64,000 nucleotides of DNA, taken from contig BDDD01001387.1 in the NCBI GenBank assembly GCA_001972305.1, positions 124,001 to 188,000 of the forward strand. The letters run 5' to 3'. Within the stretch, counting starts at the first letter, position 1. Each line of letters begins with the position of its first letter. The translations under genes were made by a program, and so were the position numbers. The notes under the pieces are model-generated. The model ran no database searches and had not been told where the DNA came from. It saw only the letters and a list, made by a program, of their open reading frames with translations. This stretch comes from Cephalotus follicularis. Taxonomy: Eukaryota; Streptophyta; Magnoliopsida; Oxalidales; Cephalotaceae. Positions 47,711 through 60,241 of this stretch are shown here, piece after piece.

Positions 47711-50700
47711 GTGAATATGTATATTCCTGATTCATCTTTCTGGATTTTAGACAGTGGATGTGGTGCTCACATATGTTCTAATTTATAGGCCCTCACAGAC
47801 AGAAGAAACCTTGAGAAGGGTGAGGGAGATCTTCGGCTTGCGGATGGCTCGGTTGTTGAAGCCATGGCTGTAGGATTAGTTAGTATTTTGTTGCCTTCGG
47901 GCCAGAGCTTTGTACTCAAACAATGCATTTATTCACCTCACATTTTGCATAATATCATTTCTATTCTGGCACTAGATGCCGAAGGTTTTCATATTATTTT
48001 TAAGGACAAGTGTTGTACCGTTTTAATGAATAATGTGATATATGCAAAATGTTTCATTCATGATGGATTATATGTATTGAATAAACATGAGATTGTTTCT
48101 AATATGCAAAAAGACAATAAAAGAAAGAGAGATGAAAGTAATCAATCTTACCTATGGCACTGTAGACTTGGTCATATTAGTGAGAAAAGAGTTTGCTGGT
48201 TGATCTCGGATGGATATTTTGATTTTTCAAAATATCAACTGTTTCCAACTAGTGAGCCATGTATTAAAGGAAAAATGACAAAATCTCCCTTCACATGGAA
48301 AGGGGAAAGGTCCCCAGAACTGTTCGGTCTAGTGCACACTGATGTGTGTGGATCGATAACAGTGGATGCTAGAGGTGGATATTCATACTTCATAACCTTT
48401 ACCGATAATCATTCACGGTTTGGTTATTTATACCTAATGTAGTACAAATCTCAAGCCTTTAATAAATTTAAAGAATTTAGACAAGAAGTAGAAAAACAGA
48501 CTGGAAAAAGTCTGAAAACTCTTTGATCAGATCGAGGTAGTGAGTATAGCTCCACTGAGTTTTTAACTTATCTCAGAGATAATGGGATTATCTCTTAGTG
48601 GACGCCTCCTGGAACATCACAGCATAATGTTGTGTCTGAAGGGAGGAATCGCACATTGTTTGACATTGTGCGGAGCATGATGAGTGATGCTCAACTTCAA
48701 CTGTCTTTCTGGGGTTATGCCTTGGAGACTGCTGTTCTCATATTAAACAGGACTCCAACAAAATCTGCTCCCAAGACTCCATATGAGATATGGAATGGGA
48801 AGAAACCCAATCTTAGTTATCTAAGAATATAGGGCTGCCTTGTATATGTCAAGCAGGCAGCAGCAGATAAATTGGACTATAGGTCCATAAAATGTAAACT
48901 TGTGGGATATCCTAAAGAAACAAGATGATATTATTTCTATTACCTACCTGACAACAAAGTGTTTGTGGCCAGGCAAGGTACTTTTCTTGAGAAGGATTTC
49001 CTGTTGGAAGACAGTAGTGGGAGTATGATAGAGTTGGATGAGCAATCCACAGCATCACGAGTTGAGGACCTATTTGCTCCTTTTCAAATTAATGAGCCTG
49101 GAAAATCAACAACTACAGACACACAACCTCTGCGTAGAACTACCCGATTACCTAGGGAACCCGAGAGATACTATGATAGGTTTCTCATTGAAATAACCCA
49201 AGAGACAAACCTCATGAATGATGATCCGATTAGTTACAAAGAGGCCATATCAGATATGGACTCGGAGAAGTGGCTTAAAGCCATGAATTCTAAAATGGAA
49301 TTCATGTACTCCAATCAAGTTTGGAATCTAGTGGATGCACCTGAAGGAGTTAAACCCATAGGTTGCAAATGGATTTTCAAAAGAAAGTTTGGAGACGATG
49401 GGAAGGTGAAGACCTTCAAAGTTAGGCTCGTAGACAAAGACTATAATCAACGGGAATGGATTGATTATGAGGAAACTTTATCCCCCGTAGCCATGCTTAA
49501 ATCCATTCGGATTTTACTTTCTATAGCTGCATATCTTGACTATGAGATATGACAAATAGATGTGAAAACTGCCTTCTTTAATGGAAACATTGATGAAGAC
49601 ATATATATATGACCCAACCTGAGGGTTTCATATCCACTGGTGAGGACCAGAAAGTGTGCAAACTAAGAAAGTCCATTTATGGACTAAAGCAAGTTTCGAG
49701 AAGCTGAAACATCCGATTCGATGAAACAATCAAAGAGTTTGGTTTCATAAAGAATCAAGATGAACCATGTGTGTACAAAAAGCTTAGTGGGAGCTCAGTG
49801 ACTTTTGTTGTTATGTACGTTGACGACATACTCCTTATCATAAATGATGTGATCATGTTGTCCAACGTAAAGGCCTGGTTATCCATAGTTTTCTCCATTA
49901 AAGAATTGGGAGAAGCTATCCTAGGTATAAAGGTCTATCGGGATAGATCAAAAAGGATGATAGAGTTATCCCAGTCTTTGTATATTGATAGAGTGCTTAA
50001 GCGTTATAGCATGGAAAATTCCAAGACAGGTTACCTGCCTCTCTGTTATGGGATTTCACTTTGTAAACAAATGTCTCTTATGACACCTGAAGAAAGACAA
50101 ATGATGATGCATATTCCTTATGCTTCGGCAATTGGAAGTATCATGTATGCTATGCTTTGCACTAGACCAGATATCGCCTACGTTGTACGTGTTACGAGCA
50201 GATATCAGTCAGATCCAGGTGAGTAACACTGGAAAGCTATCAAGGATATTCTCAAGTACCTTAACAGGACTAAAGATTTATTCCTAATATATGGAGGAAA
50301 AGGTTTGAAAATTGAGGGTTATACTAACTCTAATTTTCAAACAGACGTGGATGATTCAAAATCAACATCGGGGTTTGTATTCACCTTGAATGGAAAAGTA
50401 GTGACCTGGAAGAGTTCCAAACAACCTACCACTGCGGATTCAGTCACAGAAGCTGAATACATTGAGACATCATAAGCTTCCAAGGAATGTGTATGGATGA
50501 AGAAGTTCATCAATGATTTGGGTGTAGTTCCTGGCATTGATGATCTGGTATCTTTATACTATGACAACAATGGAGCGATAGCGCAGGCCAAGGAACCAAG
50601 ACCACACTCAAAATCTAAACACATTCTCAGGCGTTTTTCACCTTATACGTGATATCGTTGATCGTGGAGATATAAAAGTGGAGAGTGTACCAGGGGAAGA

Positions 50701-50800
50701 CAACACTTCAAACCCGCTTACTAAAGCATTACCAAAGGCGGTCTTTGACCGACACCTAGATGCTATGGGTATGAGACACTACGACAATTGGCTTTAGTCC
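47711..50800 (+). pseudogene. Copia pol (protease, integrase, RT, RNase H)
   Basis: Protease FWILDSGCGAHICSN (47735-47785), then GAG-pre-integrase (YLWHCRLGHISEKRV, 48150), integrase (LVHTDVCGSITVDARGGYSY; SQHNVVSEGRNRTL, with Val-Ser at the position of the usual Ala-Glu pair), RT (WLKAMNSKMEFMYSNQVWNL, VMYVDDILLI at 49810-49840) and RNase H (SDSVTEAEYIE-like, LYYDNNGAIAQAKEP, 50400-50600). At least ten in-frame stops (for example 48440, 48525, 48830, 49550, 50224) show decay. Confidence 0.9.
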
Positions 50801-51489
50801 TTAGTTAGAGATTGTTAGAGATAAAGTCCTGCAAGCCAGTGTCGAGCTTGCATTTACTCTATCTTGTATATAACGATTTATATTCAATAGAGATGTTTAT
50901 ATTTTATCATTTGCTATGAGTTCATTATATTAATACATGCTTAATTAATAATAAATGAATGTCCTAGAATAAAGTTAGATAACCAATTTATGATGGGATC
51001 ATGATGTGAGAGTTGGAATCTCGACATACTTTATTTCAAATCTTCCTGGTTATAGGATTGACACTCAGGGCATGATCAATCCAGATAAACCAATACGTAC
51101 TATCAGATCGTTAAGCAAAGGGTGACTGATCTCACACTCGCTCGCATGGTTGATGTTATGATAACTACGTGGGTGCTCATTAATTAATTAATGAGTTCAC
51201 TGAATGTGACTGGAAAATAGAATATCTGTATGGAGTTTTACTTACATGTCAGACAAAATTCTAGTTTTACAACAGTGCAAGTGGTCCTTGGACATGAGCC
51301 GTTACTGAATGTCTTGTGCATAGGGTGTTATGGTTTGATGGTGCTTAAATACATATTCAATGAAATGTATATAGGCATTAGTTGGACATAGTGCGCTTAT
51401 GTATGGAGACATGTGAACGTGCAATAATGAATCCATTGCTTCTAGTAAAAGAAGATTATACTTAGGATCACTACAAAAAAACAGGGCTT

Positions 51490-51700
51490 TTGAAACGCCC
51501 CCTTTTGAAACGGAACATGCGGCCGTTTCAAAAGGATATGCTTTTGAAACGGCCGCTTGTTCCGTTTCAAAAAGCCAGCCTTTTGAAACGGATTTACTTA
51601 ACCGTTTCAAAAGGTCATGCCTTTTGAAACGGTTATGCTGTGTCCGTTTCAAAAGGCCCAATCCTTTTGAAACGGTGTAGATTCACCGTTTCAAAAGGAC
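51490..51700. repeat. Left subterminal hairpin array
   Basis: About five consecutive inverted repeats with stem CCTTTTGAAACGG and variable loops. The first two also pair with each other through CGGAACATGCGGCCG and its near complement. Confidence 0.88.
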
Positions 51701-52810
51701 AACATCTCTTTTTCTTCATTTTACTTACACAACCACTCACATCTTCTCTCTTTCTCTAACACACAGTCGCTCTCATATTTTCTCTTTCTCTAACACACAG
51801 CCCCTCACCCAGACCACCGACGGTTTTGCCTGCAAAATAGGCCGGTGAAACCGCCGGATACCCCTCTTCTCTCCCTCTCCTTCTTCTTATACGTATTTTC
51901 CTTTTCAAAGATCTAAAACAAAAAAACCTAACAGTCAAAATCAGAACAAAAACTCAAGAGGTAGCTTAGAGATTTGTGAATCCAGGCCTTGGGAAGGTAG
52001 ATCTGCATTTTAATGATATTTTGGAGGTTTTTGGAGCTCGGTATGGTGCTGGTTGTGTCACCATTTTGGGGTTTTGAAATATGGCCAGTTTGGGTGGTTT
52101 GGGTGTTTGAAGGTTATGGGGAGGCTTCGGCTTCGGTTTAGGTTTTGTGGTTTTTGGAGGCTTGACAGTTGTGGGTTTTTTACAATGGCTCGATGACGTG
52201 ATTTTTTCGTGTCCGATATGAGGCATGAAGGTGGCTGTTTTATTTTTTTGGGTGTGGAGGTTGAGGTCGTCGTGGAGATGGAGTTGTGAATCAGTTGTTG
52301 GTTATGGTGTTGAGGTGGAGGTGGTTGCTTCAGGTTGGATTGGGGCTGCTTGATATGGTGGTGACGACAGTTTTGAATGGGATCAATGGATGATGGAGGC
52401 AGCGGATTGAAGGGTGGTTTGGTCGTGGGTATTGTAATGGTGGTGGATGGTGAAGTTGAATGGTGGTGTTTCGGTGGCTTTGGTGTGTTGAAGGTAAGGG
52501 CAGTGGCTGTGGTTGGTGATCATGGGATGCGCACTGTAACCGACGACCGACGACAAGCAATGGTGATTTTTTTTGCTTACTGTTTCAATCCATTTCCCTA
52601 TATTTTCTTTTGTTTTCGGTTTGGTATGTATATATATATATTGTGAAATGTGGTGAATGTGTTTCCCTATATTCTTAAGCATTTATGATGATCTGCTCCT
52701 GGTTTGCTGATATGTGGGTTGCTGGTTTGGAGTGGAGCTCATTTGCCAAGTGGAGATGGCCCTGATATGATTTTTTGTGATGCTATGACTGTGGTGCTGG
52801 TTGTTTGCAG

Positions 52811-53842
52811 CTGCTGGCTGGTAGACTGCGTCATGTTCTGCCTGCTGTCCATGGCCAGGTATTTGTAGTGACAAACAAGATTGCTTGCGAAGCTTAATAT
52901 TCTATTTGAATGACTGCACTTTAAGGTTTTAATTATTGAATTTTCATCCTGAGGCTGTGGGTTAATATATCTGCTTGGGATTCTGTCATGCACACACACG
53001 CATTTAGATCTCGCTCTTTTGTGTGTTTGATTTTTTCCTGTTACATGTTGGGATGGTTGTTACCGGTACATACAGCAGTGTGAATTTGTCAGATACATTA
53101 GTCTGCCAAATTTTGTTCTCACTCTGATCCGGTTGAAATGCTTTTTTAGGCAATTGAGAGAATTGGCAGATCTGCTTTGAAGGATGAGAACATCCTGAAT
53201 GATTTGTTGATTCTATCATGTGAAGAAGATTATGCAATCTGTATACCTTTGCTTGAAAAAGGTATTAAATGGTCAAAAATTGATTATTAGTGTTAGCAAT
53301 AGGCAATTTACAGACTTCCATAAGAATTTTCTCAATGACTGTATGCTTGCAGGTGAAGCAGTTTACAGTTCAGAGCTGCTATTGAATGGGATAGTTACTC
53401 AGAAGTTGGAGTATGAAAGGTTGGTTTTATCAGTATAAAAAATGTTATAGCTTTCTCGACAAGATATGGAATCATCTCTGCAGAAATGAATGTGCTTTTA
53501 TAAGTTGGGGTTACTGTTTCCTCATTAGTCTAATAAATCGGTACGACTTCTGTAAATAGTAACCTGCATTCCATGAGGAATTCTTTTCTAGATTGTTAAG
53601 TGTTGCAAGAAGGCAATGCACTAAATTAAATAGATGGTCTTTCATTATTATATAATATGGTTATACATGCCTGGCCAATATCGAGTTTGTTTGGTACATG
53701 GTCTACAGCTTGTGTGTATTAAATCATCTGAGTTTCTGGTGACAGGCACCGTCTATTCCCGGATCACGTCAAGAGAACCCGTTCTACAATCTGGCTAAGA
53801 AAAAAAGGCAATGAGTTCTGTCCAGTCTCAAAGCAGAAATAA
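52811..53842 (+). pseudogene. Captured host gene fragment, four spliceable exons, unidentified
   Basis: Exons 52811-52858, 53150-53261, 53353-53419 and 53746-53842 are bounded by AG and GT and keep a single open frame across every junction, ending in TAA at 53840-53842. Together they encode about 107 residues, with segments LLAGRLRHVLPAVHGQ, AIERIGRSALKDENILNDLL, EAVYSSELLLNGIVTQKLEY and RHRLFPDHVKRTRSTIWL. I do not recognise the family. The sequence upstream (51720-52800) looks like UTR or intron: pyrimidine-rich, then G/T-rich with no convincing exon. Phase conservation over three introns argues for a real gene 3' end carried by the transposon. It could be expressed from within the element or be inert. 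Confidence 0.6.
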
Positions 53843-54109
53843 GTTTATTCTCTTTTTTATTGTTCATTTTCCTTTTTGTTTTTTGCCATCTGGTAAATAT
53901 TTTGCTCTTTTTTATTTTCTTCATGCAATTTTTTGTTAGGCACACAGCCTTATGTACATAGAAGTTTTTATGTTTTTCTTGTATGAGCAGATAAAGCCTT
54001 CAAAAATTATTTGGTATAGTTTTTTCCTCTTTTGCGCGCATAAATATATGACAAATTCATTTATAATACAATAATATATATATATATATTTATTATATTT
54101 TTTTTGAAA

Positions 54110-54540
54110 AAAAGACCCCTTTTGAAACGGATTTTCCGTTTCAAAAGGGGTATTTATTTATTTTTTTTTGAAAAAGCACCCTTTTGAAACGGAATATCCG
54201 TTTCAAAAGGTATATTTTTTTTTAAAAAAACACCCTTTTGAAACGGATAGTCCGTTTCAAAAGGTGGGCCTTTTGAAACGGAAAATGTATCCGTTTCAAA
54301 AAGGTCACCTTTTGAAACGGAAAACCCCATCCGTTTCAAAAGGCCACCTTTTGAAACGGATGAATTCTTCCGTTTCAAAAGGTCACCTTTTGAAACGGAT
54401 ATTCCGTTTCAAAAGGCTATTGATACGCCACTTTTTTGAAATTCCATTTTCCCGTTTCAAAACCGTTTCAATTGACCTTTTGAAACGGAAAATTTGACCT
54501 TTTGAAACGGAATCCATCCGTTTCAAAAGGCCTGTTTTTT
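54110..54540. repeat. Right subterminal hairpin array
   Basis: About eight near-perfect palindromes with stem CCTTTTGAAACGG and loops of 4-14 bases (near 54116, 54179, 54233, 54267, 54308, 54346, 54386 and 54475). ORFs on both strands here are products of the repeat. Confidence 0.92.
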
Positions 54541-55852
54541 TGTAGTGGATGATTTTCGTTAGCTATTTAGTGCATAGTCAGGCTAGCCACGATATCAAGT
54601 ATTTGATATCATTGGTAAAATATTAGAGGGGCACCTTTAATATTAATTAAGGCTGACGAAAGATAATTACGTAGCTAAAGATTAAGTTATCGGGGTCTGA
54701 CATAATCTGTACCATATATTTAATCAGAGCATTGTCAGTGGAGGGACTATACGTGCATGTACCTGTAAATCGTGGTTCGCAGATAATTCATATTACATGG
54801 GGGTCGTTATGCATTGCTAGATGTCGATGTCGACCTATAGGATGCCTGAGATTAAATTGATAATTAATCTTGGAAGAAAATAATTAAAATAGTTTAATTC
54901 AAAAAATCCGAGAGGGTGTTTTCTTTTTATATGATAATAAATACCTAATCAGATAATTGTGAGTGTCACGATTTAATCATACAGTCAGCGTAATAGTGAA
55001 CTCATAGGGTCACACATAATATAGGCTGATATTTCTGACACCGTATGAGAGAAAAATACTTAAGATAATTATTTCCTAATTACATTTAATGGGATTAAAT
55101 GTCCTTAATATGATTAAGGAAAATGAGACATATGTGGAAAGAATGACTATTTATGTTAAGTAGGATACTTGACTAAAATAGGAGATTGAGACTTAAGTTT
55201 TACACGTTTTTGCTAGCACAAAAACAACATAACACATCTCTCCCTCAATTCAACCGTTTCTCCTCACTCTCAATAGAAAACACGTTTTCTTCTAGTTCTC
55301 TCAAGAACAAGAAAAACAAAAAGCATGCAATCAAGAGTTGAAGGCTTGAGAAGTCTAGTGTTGGAGATTGAAGCTTGGTGTGGATACCTTGGAGGCCTGC
55401 TATTCTTGGAGGCTGGAACTCGTGCCGATTACACAAGGAGATCATCCCACCTTGGAAGCCATAACCCACACAAACAAGGAAGGAGCCGCTCCGTATTGTG
55501 AGTTATTTCCGCCTTCTCCTTCTTGTTTATTATCTATATTTCTGATTGTTTATATATGCTCAATAGATCCTGGATTGAATCTTGTGGCTTGTTGATCATG
55601 AGATGACAATGGATTATATTAGGGTTACATGCATCTAGATTTTAATTGCTTGCTTAATAGCCATAAGGTTCAACGGATGATCCTCTAGTCGTTACTCTTT
55701 GTATCACCACTTTTAGGAGACACATAATTTTGGTTGATAATGGTAGTTCCACAGCCATTCTCTTTGGTGACACTTTTCAAAGGACGAAGACATCTAGGGA
55801 ACAAATCAAACCAGTGAAATGTCCCTTGGTGGGATTCACGGGGAATTGGTAC

Positions 55853-58388
55853 TGTAATAACCGTAATTTCAATTCATGTATTTTGTAACCATCGATGAAT
55901 AAAATATACTTTTGAGATGTTGTGTTGTTGCCTTTTTAATCGAATGAAGTTGGAATAAAATTCTGAAATGGAAAAAAACTAAAGAAATAATTTCTGGTGC
56001 CAAACCGCCGACGCCGAGATTCATACCGTCGACGCTTTAAGCCCTGACACGTACACAGAACGCGCAGCTGAAGGCTAAGATAAGGCGCCAACCGTCGACC
56101 TTTAAACGCCCAGCATCGACTCTTAAAGGCGCATAAGCGTCGACGCCCACGAAGTAACCGGCGATGCTTTAGACGTGTTCTGGCGAAAAATATGTGTCAG
56201 TTGGAATGAAATGGCAGAGTTGGAATGATGAGAACATGGGCATGTGTCCATAGACGTGTTGGCCATGCAAGAGAGGCCTTGCCAGCTGTTGTTAGTGCCA
56301 GACCAAGGAGTCTTGCATGTCCCTCTTCACCTGCAACCTGCCAGAAAACATGAAAGAAACAAAAGGAAGAGTGCATGCATGAGGGAGAGAGATATGTGCA
56401 TTGAAGGATGGAGAATCTGGCGAAATGAAGGACACACTGATGACCTTTTATACCAGTTGTGAGAGGTTGGATGAGAGGGTTAGAAAACACTGAGAGATTG
56501 AGAGACAACCTGGATAATTGTTGGGAGATTGCTAGAGGTTGAAGGAGCTTGAAGTTCAAAGGGGGGAAAACTTGGAGCACCACCTGGAATTGGTAAGTAA
56601 TCCAAAATTTCTTGATGTTGTTAAGGTCGTTAGTGATATAATACCCTGATGTTAGCATCACACTGCCACTGTTAACATGATTATGAAGGATAAAGCATGG
56701 AAGAGAAGATTGAATGTTGTATTAGCTAAGAATTAGAAAGTTGAACTTAGGAATTAATTATTAAACTTCTGATTCAATTCTTGGATGTTGTCATGGTTAT
56801 ATAACTAGCTTAATGTACTGGATTCGTATCTAAGACCTATTAACATGAAATTATGTAGATTAATTCTGCAATTTTGGAAGATTGAAGGAAAGTGAAGAAC
56901 TTTGGACTTAAAGAGAGAAATCAATTCCAAATTGATTTTTGGATAGCAATTGAGGCAGGGGATTTTGACATGTTTTTGAACATATAACATGTATAATATG
57001 TTGTGATGGTTCGTACTTGATTGCATGTAGAATTGAACTGAATTTGTGTTGATTGTATGTATCCCCTGTTTTGAAACTGCTCCTGGAATTCGTATGAACG
57101 CCAGAAGCGTCGACGCTTACACAAAAACTGTCGACGCTTTGGTACGAAAATGGCATATTAAGGCTTAGAATGTCGACGCTTAAGTTGTGTAGTGTCGACG
57201 CCTAGTCATTAACCGTCGACACTTACATAGTAACTATCGACGCTTTAGAATAGTAGGTGTAGAAATGTGTAAACTGATCGATTGATTTAATTGTGGTTGT
57301 AATGACCCTTGATTTGCTATATTGTAACTATTATTACTGTTATTCAATGAATTTATACTGTTATGGATACATATCCAAGGATTTTACCAACCAAATGCTT
57401 TAAGCATAAGTAATGATTTTCACGGTTTTCTATGTAAAATCTTAATGACATACAAACTGCTATTTTCCCTCATTAGAGGCACTGCTACTGTTTAGTTCTC
57501 ACAAGAGAACCAATGACTGAACTGTTATGTTTTCTACAAACGAAAACTACTATAGTATTGCATATTGTAGATATGTGTAATATTGTTACTGAATTGAATG
57601 AATTGATTGTCTATGTTATTGCCGATTAGTCGAGTGATGGCAGATGTCACTGGCTAACGGAGGTGGTCCTATGTGCCAGGAGTTGGCTAGAGTACACACC
57701 AAAACTGCCTGCAATGCAGAGCTTGATTGTAAATTGCCCGCTAATGCCGGTAGTAAATGTTACCTTATCTATCATCTTCGGAGTGTAGGGTGATAGATAG
57801 GTGGTGCACAGTTGGTGCTAGGAGTTAGCGACATGTGACACCCAAACCACTGTACTGATTGATTGTACCCTTGTGCGGTATTCTTGCATTGTACTGTCTA
57901 TGGCCACTTGGCATGATTGTGTATATATTGGAATACTATATATATATGTCATTCATTTAAACTGTCATGCATATTTACATTTATAGATTCAATTACATGC
58001 ATTATCTTCCTACTTAGCCAAGTGAGGACAACGGCTAACCCCTACAATTTCAGATTAAGCGAACACATTGGAGGGTACTGCTGAAGCTTTTGGAGAATTG
58101 TTGTTTCTATCTTAAGGTTGTTATTTTATGATGATGTACTGCAATTGAAATGAACGGTTCATACCCCGTACTTGTTGTACTTTCCTTATGTATAAGGATA
58201 TTGTTGGATTGTACCTGCACGTAGTATGGGCTGCGTGCGGATGACTTGTATTTTATATTCCGGCTTATCGAATGCTTCCGCTTATATATGAATTGTTGAC
58301 TGGAATGCTGGAATATTATGTTTTATTTAATTCTGATATCACCATATATGCTTGTCTTTATATGGAAATGGTAAGGCGGGGTATGACA
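55853..58388 (+). mobile_element. Solo LTR, 2.54 kb, target duplication GGTAC
   Basis: Starts TGTAATAACCGTAATTTC and ends GGGGTATGACA, with GGTAC at 55848-55852 and 58389-58393. The Gypsy protease frame resumes exactly after it. The interior has GCGTCGACGC words (55995-56175, 57105-57250). The 57600-58020 part has phrases such as GCCAGGAGTTGGC and GTGCTAGGAGTTAGC, and CTAACCCCTAC near 58035, like other TGTAA-type Gypsy LTRs. No coding sequence. Confidence 0.88.
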
Positions 58389-59083
58389 GGTACAACCCAA
58401 AGGAATGATCTCCTTACCATTAACGGTAGGAGAAGAGCCATATCTGAGGAATGTTATGATAAGCCCTTACAACAGTATCATCGGTCGTCCCAGACAGAAG
58501 GCTATTATAGCAATCACATCCATTCCTCTACTCTTCCTACATTTCCCAACAGCTATTGGGGTATAAATACTAAAGGGTGACCAAAGTCAAGCATGTCAAT
58601 GTTATTTTACTTCTGTGAGACTAATGAAAACAGTAATGCCGATTATAAACTCGTTGAAGGCAAAAACTGACCTATGGAAGAGTTGGATGAAATCAAGTTG
58701 TTCAAAGAATATCCGGAGAGGTCAGATCGGATTGGATCCTTGATAAAAGGAAACGTGAGGTCAAAGCCCGTTAAATTTCTCATAAAGAACAGATGAACTT
58801 TCGCGTGGGCAATGGAGGATATAGAAGTTGTCAATCCAAATTTCATTGAACATAAACTCATCGTGGAACCTAACCACAATCCAGTGAAACAAAAGAAGCA
58901 AGTTTTTTTTTCTCTAGAATGTCAGAATGCCATATCGGAGGAGATCACAAAATTCCTAAAGGCTTCATTAAGAAATTTGACTATCTATTATGGATTGCCA
59001 GCCCTGTGCTGGTTAAAAAAACTAATGAAAGTTGGAGAATATGTATCGACTTTACCGACCTCGATAATGCCTATGCCCCTTAG

Positions 59084-60233
59084 CTCGATTTGACCGAGGT
59101 GAGAGCCTACTCTCTTCACCTCGGTTCGATCAAGGTGATGGCCTGCGCCCCTCACCTCAGTTGAACCAAGGTAAGGGCCACCTCCCCTCACCTTAGAAGA
59201 CCCAAATTAAGAGTCCTCTATCTAAATATCTTGGTTAATCCGAGGTACAACAGGCCTTGGGTACCTTAGAAATTCTAAGATAACTCATAACTCTAAATAC
59301 CTTGGTGAATCTGAGGTAAAAACGGGCCTTAGGTACCTCAAAAATTTTGAGATAACTCATAGTTCTAAATACCTTGGTTAATCCAAGGTACAAACAAGCC
59401 TTAGGTATCTCATTAATTCCAAGATAATTCATAGCTCCAAATACCTCAGTTAATCTGAGGTAAAAACGAGCCTTAGGTACCTCTGTAATTTCAAGATAAC
59501 TCATAACTCTAAATACCTCAAAAACTTTTCGAAATAACTCATAGCTCTAGATACCTCGATTAATCCGAGGTACAAACAGGTCTTGGGTACCTTGAAAATT
59601 TCAAGATAACTCATAGTTCGGCCAATCCAAGGAAAAAATGGGCCTACCTCGAAAATTTTGAGATAACTCATAAGCTATGATTACTTTGGTTGGTCATGAT
59701 TGCTAACGACTTTTGTCACCTTGTTAAAAATCAAGGCACATACAAAAGAAAGTTAAGCAAAACCGGGGGAGCACTGAAACTTTATTTCACGCTTTCTACA
59801 ATGGAACATCGTTTTGACAAAAGAAATATTCTTAGCCTAACCATGTGAACAAAACAAAATGGCCAACGATGGAACGTCAACCCCGAGAAATCCCAGGAGC
59901 TGTAGGGATGATGAGAATTTGAGCCACTGGTCTTTGCTTCGTTAGGCAAGAATTCAGCATAGAAATTCTCAGGGTCAAGATTGTTGCTGATCTTTCCAAG
60001 CTTCTTCTTCATCTTGGTATTGTGACTCCAAGAGCCCACCCATGGGTGGAGACACTTAAGGGGTTGGAACCTTTGGTCATTGTTTGAGTTTTGATCTTTT
60101 CCAGTTCTTACTCCCGATGCTCATTAAGAGCATTCACGACCCTCTAGAAGTGAGCATCTCCAATTCAAGCTGATCTTTTGCAACCTTTTGATCAAATTCA
60201 CGCACCTATTCGACAGTAGTAAATCAAGATCGC
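59084..60233. other. Repeat-rich stretch after the Gypsy RT fragment
   Basis: 59084-59210 has GACCGAGGTGAGAGCC-type phrases; 59215-59690 is a tandem array (listed separately); 59700-60233 has no recognised feature. A minus-strand ORF at 60039-59782 has no identifiable domain and is not called. Confidence 0.5.
59215..59690. repeat. Tandem repeat, about 70-bp unit with internal hairpin
   Basis: Roughly seven units, each with GATAACTCATAACTCTAAAT, ACCTTGGTTAATCCGAGGTA (an inverted repeat), a CGGGCCTTAGGTACCT segment and AAAATTTTGA. One unit near 59500 is shortened. Confidence 0.88.
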
Positions 60234-60241
60234 AACAACAC

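Larger units (their letters stand above)
51469..54547. mobile_element. Non-autonomous CACTA element with captured exons, target duplication GAT
   Basis: Perfect 17-bp terminal inverted repeats CACTACAAAAAAACAGG, and the 3-bp duplication GAT on both sides (51466-51468, 54548-54550), the CACTA hallmark. The uninterrupted 5' LTR reads AGGATGATTTTCG at the same spot. Subterminal regions consist of CCTTTTGAAACGG words in tandem hairpins. No TNP2 or TNPA-like sequence is visible, so transposition must depend on an enzyme supplied from elsewhere. The interior carries a multi-exon gene fragment. Confidence 0.93.
43280..55675 (+). mobile_element. Copia retrotransposon with both LTRs, target duplication GATGA
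   Basis: 5' LTR 43280-45059 and 3' LTR 50813-55675 (1781 bp after removing a CACTA insert). GATGA flanks both sides (43275-43279, 55676-55680). PBS TGGTATCAGAG is at 45063-45073, and pol order is Copia (protease, integrase, RT, RNase H). A hand alignment of the first 240 bases of the LTRs shows roughly 15 differences, so insertion was not recent. Many in-frame stops show it is dead. Confidence 0.93.
50813..55675 (+). repeat. Copia 3' LTR, interrupted by a CACTA element
   Basis: Starts TGTTAGAGATAAAGTCCTGC at 50813; the last bases are GTTCAACG where the 5' LTR has GTTCCAACA. Removing 51469-54547 and one GAT restores collinearity with the 5' LTR. Confidence 0.93.
43071..59083 (+). mobile_element. 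Tat-like Gypsy fragment, split by two later insertions
   Basis: Three blocks join in order when insertions are removed: 43071-43279, 55681-55852 and 58394-59083. They encode an aspartic protease region (FTDEDLIRVHIPHDD, RHIILVDNGSSTAILFGD, VKCPLVGFTG, then LTVGEEPYLRN, YNSIIGRPRQKAIIA) and the start of reverse transcriptase (NPNFIEHKLIVEPNHNPVKQ, FLKAS, then frameshifted RICIDFTD-like text). This order and wording are typical of the Tat lineage. The 92-bp piece at 43072-43163 is tandemly repeated at 43164-43255. Frameshifts and truncation at 59083 leave it inactive. Confidence 0.8.

Noticed and set aside
52377-52646. 89-codon Gly/Val-rich ORF in the CACTA interior
   Set aside because: Low-complexity GGT/GTG text, overlapped by His/Pro-rich frames on the other strand, with no splice-phase link to the downstream exons.
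59215-59690. CRISPR array
   Set aside because: The whole 70-bp unit repeats including the would-be spacer, so it is a simple tandem repeat.
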